DNA of 64,000 nt from positions 107,459,201 to 107,523,200 of the forward strand of contig CM022300.1 of assembly GCA_011799875.1 (NCBI GenBank), read 5' to 3'. Below the pieces are notes generated by a model, which was not told the DNA's origin, made no database searches, and saw only the letters and a list, made by a program, of their open reading frames with translations. The translations under genes and the position numbers were made by a program. Below are positions 59,484-64,000 of the stretch, one piece after another (within the stretch, counting starts at the first letter, position 1; the number at the start of each line of letters is the position of its first letter). This DNA is from Thinopyrum elongatum. Taxonomy: Eukaryota; Streptophyta; Magnoliopsida; Poales; Poaceae.

Positions 59484-60712
59484 GTTGTCTAGGATAAAGC
59501 AAGCCATCTGTGGCATATTCTAATGCTTTGCTTATGTTGTATGCTTTTAAAATTATGTCCATCAGAAGCTTTGAATGGTGCCTTTTAAAGTATGCGACCT
59601 CATCTGCATCATTTTATCACCCTTTTAGACAAGTTGCTGCTGATAGAAATGCAGTTCTCTAATACACATAGTGCGGTCCTTATATAAAAAAAATGTAGTA
59701 CTCTGAACAGTAACAATGCAATGCCAATGTTCAAAACTTTGTAGTTAACCTATGCTGTTCAAAAGAATTCTCATGGTATGGAGTTCAGAAGAATTGACAT
59801 AATAGCAAAAATAGTAGCATAACTATTCTGATAATGTAGTACGAAAGTGCATATTATGCAGTTCTCTGAAACACATAATGCAGTTTGAGAAAAAGAAAAT
59901 CTCATAAGCTGTCATGCCCACTATAATACATTTACATTGAAGTCCACTACTAACGAAACTGCAGTACACTACAAACATATGCCAGAACTGCAATAATAAA
60001 ATCAAAGCAGTACAGATCCAAACATGGAGGAGACTAACAGAGGTGCCAATTCCACTCGCAGTTCGATAAGTGGCCTAAAAATTGCGCAACCACTCAAATT
60101 TGAACAATTACCCACAAAAAAATACATCAAACCAACGACCACTGGGATGAACAACATGCGCTATTCTTTAAAAATGCACACCAAAATATGAACATTACAG
60201 GCGCAATACAGTGAATTCAAACCAAACAGAGAAACTAATTACAAGATTCAAAACGCATCGATGCACAAAACCCAAAAAAACAACAAGAACAGAGGAGCGG
60301 ACGAAGCTCACACGCCCACACAATCGATTTCGCAAAAATTGAAAACTAACTCCTAACAATTACACAAATTGTAGAGTAAACAGAGCGATTAAAACGAACA
60401 CAACCAAAGAATTCCTACTAAGAAACAACGTCCGAGCGCAAAAAAGTCGCATCCGACACGAAAACGAACGAACAGAGAAAGCTCGCCTGCCAAATCGCTC
60501 AATTTGCCCAGATTTTAGTCGCTTTTCCTGTAAATTACAAAGAATAAAGGTCAAATGGCATCCAGAAACAAATTAAATCATCCCACAACACCCGATTCCA
60601 CACAGAACATACAGGCGGACCGCCAAAAAATGAAGGAGTTCTCCCGTAAAAGCATTGCACTGCTCACCGTAAATAAGATGCAATGCGCTTCCGTTGAGCG
60701 TGCAGTTCGTAA
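59484..60712. other. 3' non-coding region of the large element
   Basis: AT-rich, with recurring TGCAGTTCTCT, TGCAGTAC and AATGCAATG words (for example 59650, 59860, 59960, 60005). No supported gene; A-rich stretches at 60100-60330. Confidence 0.5.
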
Positions 60713-60758
60713 GTGTTATCAGAATAACTATTCTGCTAATATTAGCAGAATAGACCGG

Positions 60759-60761
<3 letters not shown>
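60713..60761. other. Right terminal structure of the large element: inverted repeat plus 26-bp palindrome
   Basis: GTGTTATCAGAATA (60713-60726) is the exact reverse complement of 34929-34942. One base later lies a perfect palindrome, 60728-60753, with arms CTATTCTGCTAAT and ATTAGCAGAATAG. Eight bases (ACCGGCTG) separate it from the TA tract. Confidence 0.9.

Positions 60762-60832
<71 letters not shown>
60762..60832. repeat. (TA)n(GA)n microsatellite at the right border
   Basis: About 16 TA units followed by about 18 GA units. The 120-residue open frame across it is an artefact of the repeat. Confidence 0.97.
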
Positions 60833-60833
<1 letters not shown>

Positions 60834-61721
60834 AGTCAACGATCTCGTGGTAGAACATGTACTTTGTACTCCACCCCAAATCAATACAAGACAAGCATGA
60901 TGGGTTTTATTTCTTAGGAGAGCCTGAACCTGGGTAAAATCCCTTGTCCGTGTTACCATCGCATCTAGGCTACTAGCTCGGGACCTCTATCCGAGATCTT
61001 CCGGAATCGACTCTGTCACCAATTCCTTCCACCCTTCCTTAGGTTTGACACTCTTACATATAAAAAATAACTACAATCGATCCCCTGTACTTTTGGGTAG
61101 CATCCATCATTGCCAAGGTGCACCATTATCATGTGCGAGCTTACCCGCTAGGTTTTTGAAAAAGTTTTAGGTTCCCCATTATATTTTTTTGTTTCAAACT
61201 TTTTGAAAGCACAGAACAGAATAAAATGACTATGTAAAACTTCTGGGTTGTCTCCCAGGTAGCTCTTTCTTTAAAGCCGTTAAGCTAGGCATAAAGTGCT
61301 CAAGTAATTAATCCACCTAGATCCTAAGGTATATCAAGGCCAATTCTAATTAACAATGATTTATAATTTAGTAGTGAGCACAAAGAAACATATATCATAG
61401 AACAACGGAGTCTAACTCTCTTCCTATGCATCGACATGTCATAAAAGAAAAATTCATGCACACATAATGAGGGCCAATACATAGCATAAGTAGTTTCTTG
61501 CAATTTTATCTCATTGGGAACATAGAGAGGTGGAGATGTGGTTCATCTCTCATAATAATTGCAAGTAGGAGCAACAAGCACATGCATATTATATCCATCA
61601 AAATCATCATGTGTAATAGTAAAATGTAACACATCAATATAATCCTTAATAAGAGGAAACTTCTCCGATATAGTGTAGTTGGGAGAATTCAAAAAGATAA
61701 TAGGACTATCATGTGTGGGTG
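60833..61721 (-). mobile_element. Gypsy internal remnant, minus orientation
   Basis: CTTCTGGGTTGTCTCCCAGGTAGC, TTTAAAGCCGTTAAGCTAGGC and CACAATAATTGCAAGTAGGAGCA-type blocks match non-coding internal DNA of abundant Triticeae gypsy elements, as I recall it. It continues directly into an LTR at 61722. No ORF is supported. Confidence 0.6.
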
Positions 61722-62989
61722 TGCTACTTCTTGAGCTTGCGTTGGTTTTTCCCTTGAAGAGGAAAGGGTGATGCAGCAAAGTAGAGATAAGTATTTCCCT
61801 CAGTTAAGAACCAAGGTATCAATCCAGTAGGAGGAACACACAAGTCTCCAATGATAGCACCCACACAAAAAATAAAATACTTGCACCCAACGCGATACAG
61901 GGGTTGTCAATCCCTTCATGGTTACTTGTAAGGATGAGATCTGATAGTGATAGATATAAAAGATAAGTAAAAGTGCAAAATAAGATAAAAATAAATAAAT
62001 TGCAGCAAGGTATTTTTTGTTTTATAGATCTGAAAATAATATGATAAACGATAGACTCGGGTGCCATTGATTTAACTAGAGGCTTCTCTCTTGAAAGAAA
62101 GCATACGGTGGGTAAACAAATTACTGTTGAGCAATTGATAGAAAAGCGAATACTTATGTAGATATCCAAGGCAATGATCATGTATATAGGCATCACGTCC
62201 GAGACAAGTAGACCGACTCCTGATTGCATCTACTACTATTACTCCTGACATCGACCACTATCCAGCATGCATCTAGTGTATTAAGTTAACAAGAATGGAG
62301 TAACGCCTTAAGCAAGATGACATGATGTAGAGGGATAGATCCAATCAATATGAATAAACCCCATATTTTTATCCTTAATGGCAACAATACAATACATGTC
62401 ATGTCCTCTTCTGTCACTGGAATTGAGCACCACAAGATTGAACCCATTACAAAGCACCTCTCCCATTACAAGAAAATCAATCTAGTTGGCCAAACCAAAT
62501 CAATAGATCGGAGAGAAATACAAAGCTATATAAATCATGCATAAAAGACTTTAGAGAAGACTCAAATAATATTCATAGATAATATGAACATAAACCCACA
62601 ATTCATCGGATCTCAACAAACGCACCGCAAAAGAAGATTACATCGAATAGATCTCCAAGAACATCGAGGAGAACATTGTATTGAAGATCAAAGAGTGAGA
62701 AGAAGCCATCTAGCTACTAGCTATGGACCCATATATCCTTGGTAAAATACTCACACATCATCGGAAGGGCGGCAGGGTTGATGTAGAAGCGCTTCGTGAT
62801 CGAATCCCCCACCGGCGGAGTGCTAGAAAAGGCCCCAAGATGGGATCTCACGGGAACAAAAGCTTGCGGCGGTGAAAAAGTATTTTTGGTGTGTCTTCTA
62901 GTCTTCGGGGAATATTTGGGTATTTATAGAAGAAGAATTAGGGTTAGAGGAGCCACAGGGGGCCCACAAGCCTGGGGGGGGGGGGGGGG
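61722..62989 (-). repeat. Gypsy LTR A, truncated
   Basis: On the plus strand it starts TGCTACTTCTTGAGCTTGCG and includes AAACAAATTACTGTTGAGCA, GGCATCACGTCCGAGACAAG and CCACAATTCATCGGATCTC. It stops at a G16 run (62974-62989) and lacks the expected outer part toward a GACGTATCA end. It is a different family from the gypsy element at 48488. Confidence 0.7.
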
Positions 62990-64000
62990 CGCCCCCCATG
63001 GGTCGCTGATTGCTTGTATCTGCGTTGGTAATTCCCCGAAGAGGAGAGGATGATGCAGCATAACAACGGTAAGTATTTCCCTTAGTTATGAAACCAAGGT
63101 TATCAATCTAGTAGGAGAACCAAGCAACACTATATAAATAGCACCTGCACACAAATAACAAATACTTGCAACCCAACGCGTAAGAGGGGTTGTTAATCCC
63201 TCATCGATATTGAGACAAATTAAATTGTATGAGATTTGATAAATAGATCTAGCAAAAACACAAAATAAAATAAATAAAGAAAAAGTGCAGCAAGGTATTT
63301 TTGGGTTTCAATATGATAGAAAATAGACCCAGGGTCGTAGATTTCACTAGAGGCTTCTCTCGAGAAAATAGCATACGGTGGGTAAACAAATTACTGTTGG
63401 ACAATTGACAGAAGATCAAATAATTATGACGATATCCAAGGCAATGATCATGTATATAGGCATCACATCCAAGATTAGTAGACCGACTCCTGCCTGCATT
63501 TACTACTATTACTCCACATATCGACCGCTATCCAGCATGCATCTAGTGTATTAAGTTCATTGAAAAACGGAGTAATGTAATAAGAACGATGACATGATGT
63601 AGACAAGATCTATTCATGTAGGAATAGGACCCATCTTTTAATCCTTAATGGCAACGATACATGCGTGTCATGTCTCGTTCTGTCACTGAGACTGAGCACC
63701 GCAAGATCGAACCCATCACAAAGCACCTCTTCCCATTGCAAGAAAAAGCAATCTAGTTGGCCAAACCAAACCAAAGTTTTGGAGAAGAAATACGAGGCTA
63801 TAACAATCATGCATAAAAGAGTTCAGCAAAGACTCGAATAATATGCATGAATAGATCTAATCATAAACTCACAATTCATCGGATCCCAACAAACACACCG
63901 CAAAAAGTCATTACATCAAATAGATCTCCAAGAACATCGAGGAGAACATTGTATTGAATATCAAAAAGAGAGAAGAAGCCGTCTAGCTACTACCTACGGA
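62990..64000 (-). repeat. Gypsy LTR B, related to LTR A, runs off right edge
   Basis: After about 30 bp of C-rich junction it repeats the order of LTR A, starting at CTGCGTTGGTAATTCCCCG (63020). It then shows the same landmarks: AAACAAATTACTGTTGGACA, GGCATCACATCCAAGATTAG and ACAATTCATCGGATCCC. Same orientation as LTR A, with many substitutions between them. The first dozen bases of a normal LTR end are missing. Confidence 0.7.

Larger units (their letters stand above)
34893..60761 (+). mobile_element. TA-flanked DNA element with asymmetric terminal repeats (Helentron/Helitron2-like), with cargo genes
   Basis: The left end has TATTATGATAACACC at 34902-34916 and TATTCTGATAACACC at 34929-34943. 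The right end has the exact reverse complement of the last copy's first 14 bases at 60713-60726. It is followed by a perfect 26-bp palindrome (60728-60753), eight bases and a TA tract. A subterminal inverted repeat plus a 3' hairpin is the architecture described for Helitron2/Helentron elements. Removing the copia and gypsy insertions leaves about 7.8 kb. Three + strand genes are inside, each followed by TGCAGT-rich non-coding DNA. No Rep/helicase or DDE transposase is visible, so it would be non-autonomous. The class assignment is inference. Confidence 0.55.

Noticed and set aside
34893..60761. Autonomous Helitron with Rep/helicase
   Set aside because: No Rep motif (HUH) or helicase motifs were seen in the cargo or spacers, and the right end is CTG before TA rather than the canonical CTRR. 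Only a non-autonomous or related type can be argued.
60555..60959. Open frames on both strands over the TA/GA repeat
   Set aside because: The translations are mostly repeats of Tyr-Ile, Arg-Glu or Leu-Ser from the microsatellite.

Overview
This window looks like nuclear DNA of a large-genome grass, most likely a Triticeae species (wheat, Aegilops or a close relative). The evidence is one full-length copia element with LTR termini of the Angela/WIS/BARE-1 group and a second with the same internal domains, Triticeae-style gypsy LTRs, a Stowaway MITE with the usual CTCCCTCC terminus, GT-AG introns, and two single-copy-type plant genes in a sea of nested transposons. Family names of repeats are from recall and were not searched.

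Layout. 1-3393: gypsy-type long-LTR sequence running off the left edge. 3394-3630 plus 12099-12180: a probable LINE 3' end, split by a complete copia element (3631-12093, TSD CTCCC). 12181-14118: intergenic DNA with no recognised gene. 14119-23102: a small gene island with two convergent genes, a four-coding-exon group-E-like bZIP gene (+) with two MITEs in one intron, and a three-exon RPAC2 gene (-), the shared small subunit of RNA polymerases I and III. 23103-33669: a 10.6-kb Mutator-like element with long TIRs and a perfect 9-bp TSD (CCTGAAACT), sitting 211 bp upstream of the RPAC2 start codon. It carries a decayed MURA transposase, a decayed plant-mobile-domain gene, a broken GRF-type zinc-finger gene and an intact 159-residue ORF. 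33679-34892: flank, a gypsy remnant and TA microsatellites. 34893-60761: a TA-flanked DNA element, about 7.8 kb once two later insertions are removed. It has asymmetric terminal inverted repeats and a perfect 26-bp palindrome near its right end, which resembles a non-autonomous Helitron2/Helentron. It carries three cargo genes: an acidic protein, a WRN-like 3'-5' exonuclease and a B3-domain protein. The insertions are a young copia element (39398-47915, TSD GATGC) and a gypsy element without reverse transcriptase (48488-57997). 60762-64000: microsatellite, gypsy internal DNA and two LTR fragments joined head to tail.

How it works together. The only genes likely to serve the host are the bZIP and RPAC2 genes. 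All other coding sequence belongs to transposons, and most of it is broken by nonsense codons or small indels. The order of insertion can be read from the nesting: the copia and gypsy elements are younger than the Helentron-like element, and the MULE arrived after the RPAC2 upstream DNA was in place. The most unusual parts are the TA-flanked element with its cargo, the multi-gene MULE with an extra internal terminus, and the bZIP basic region in which Lys replaces the usual Asn.
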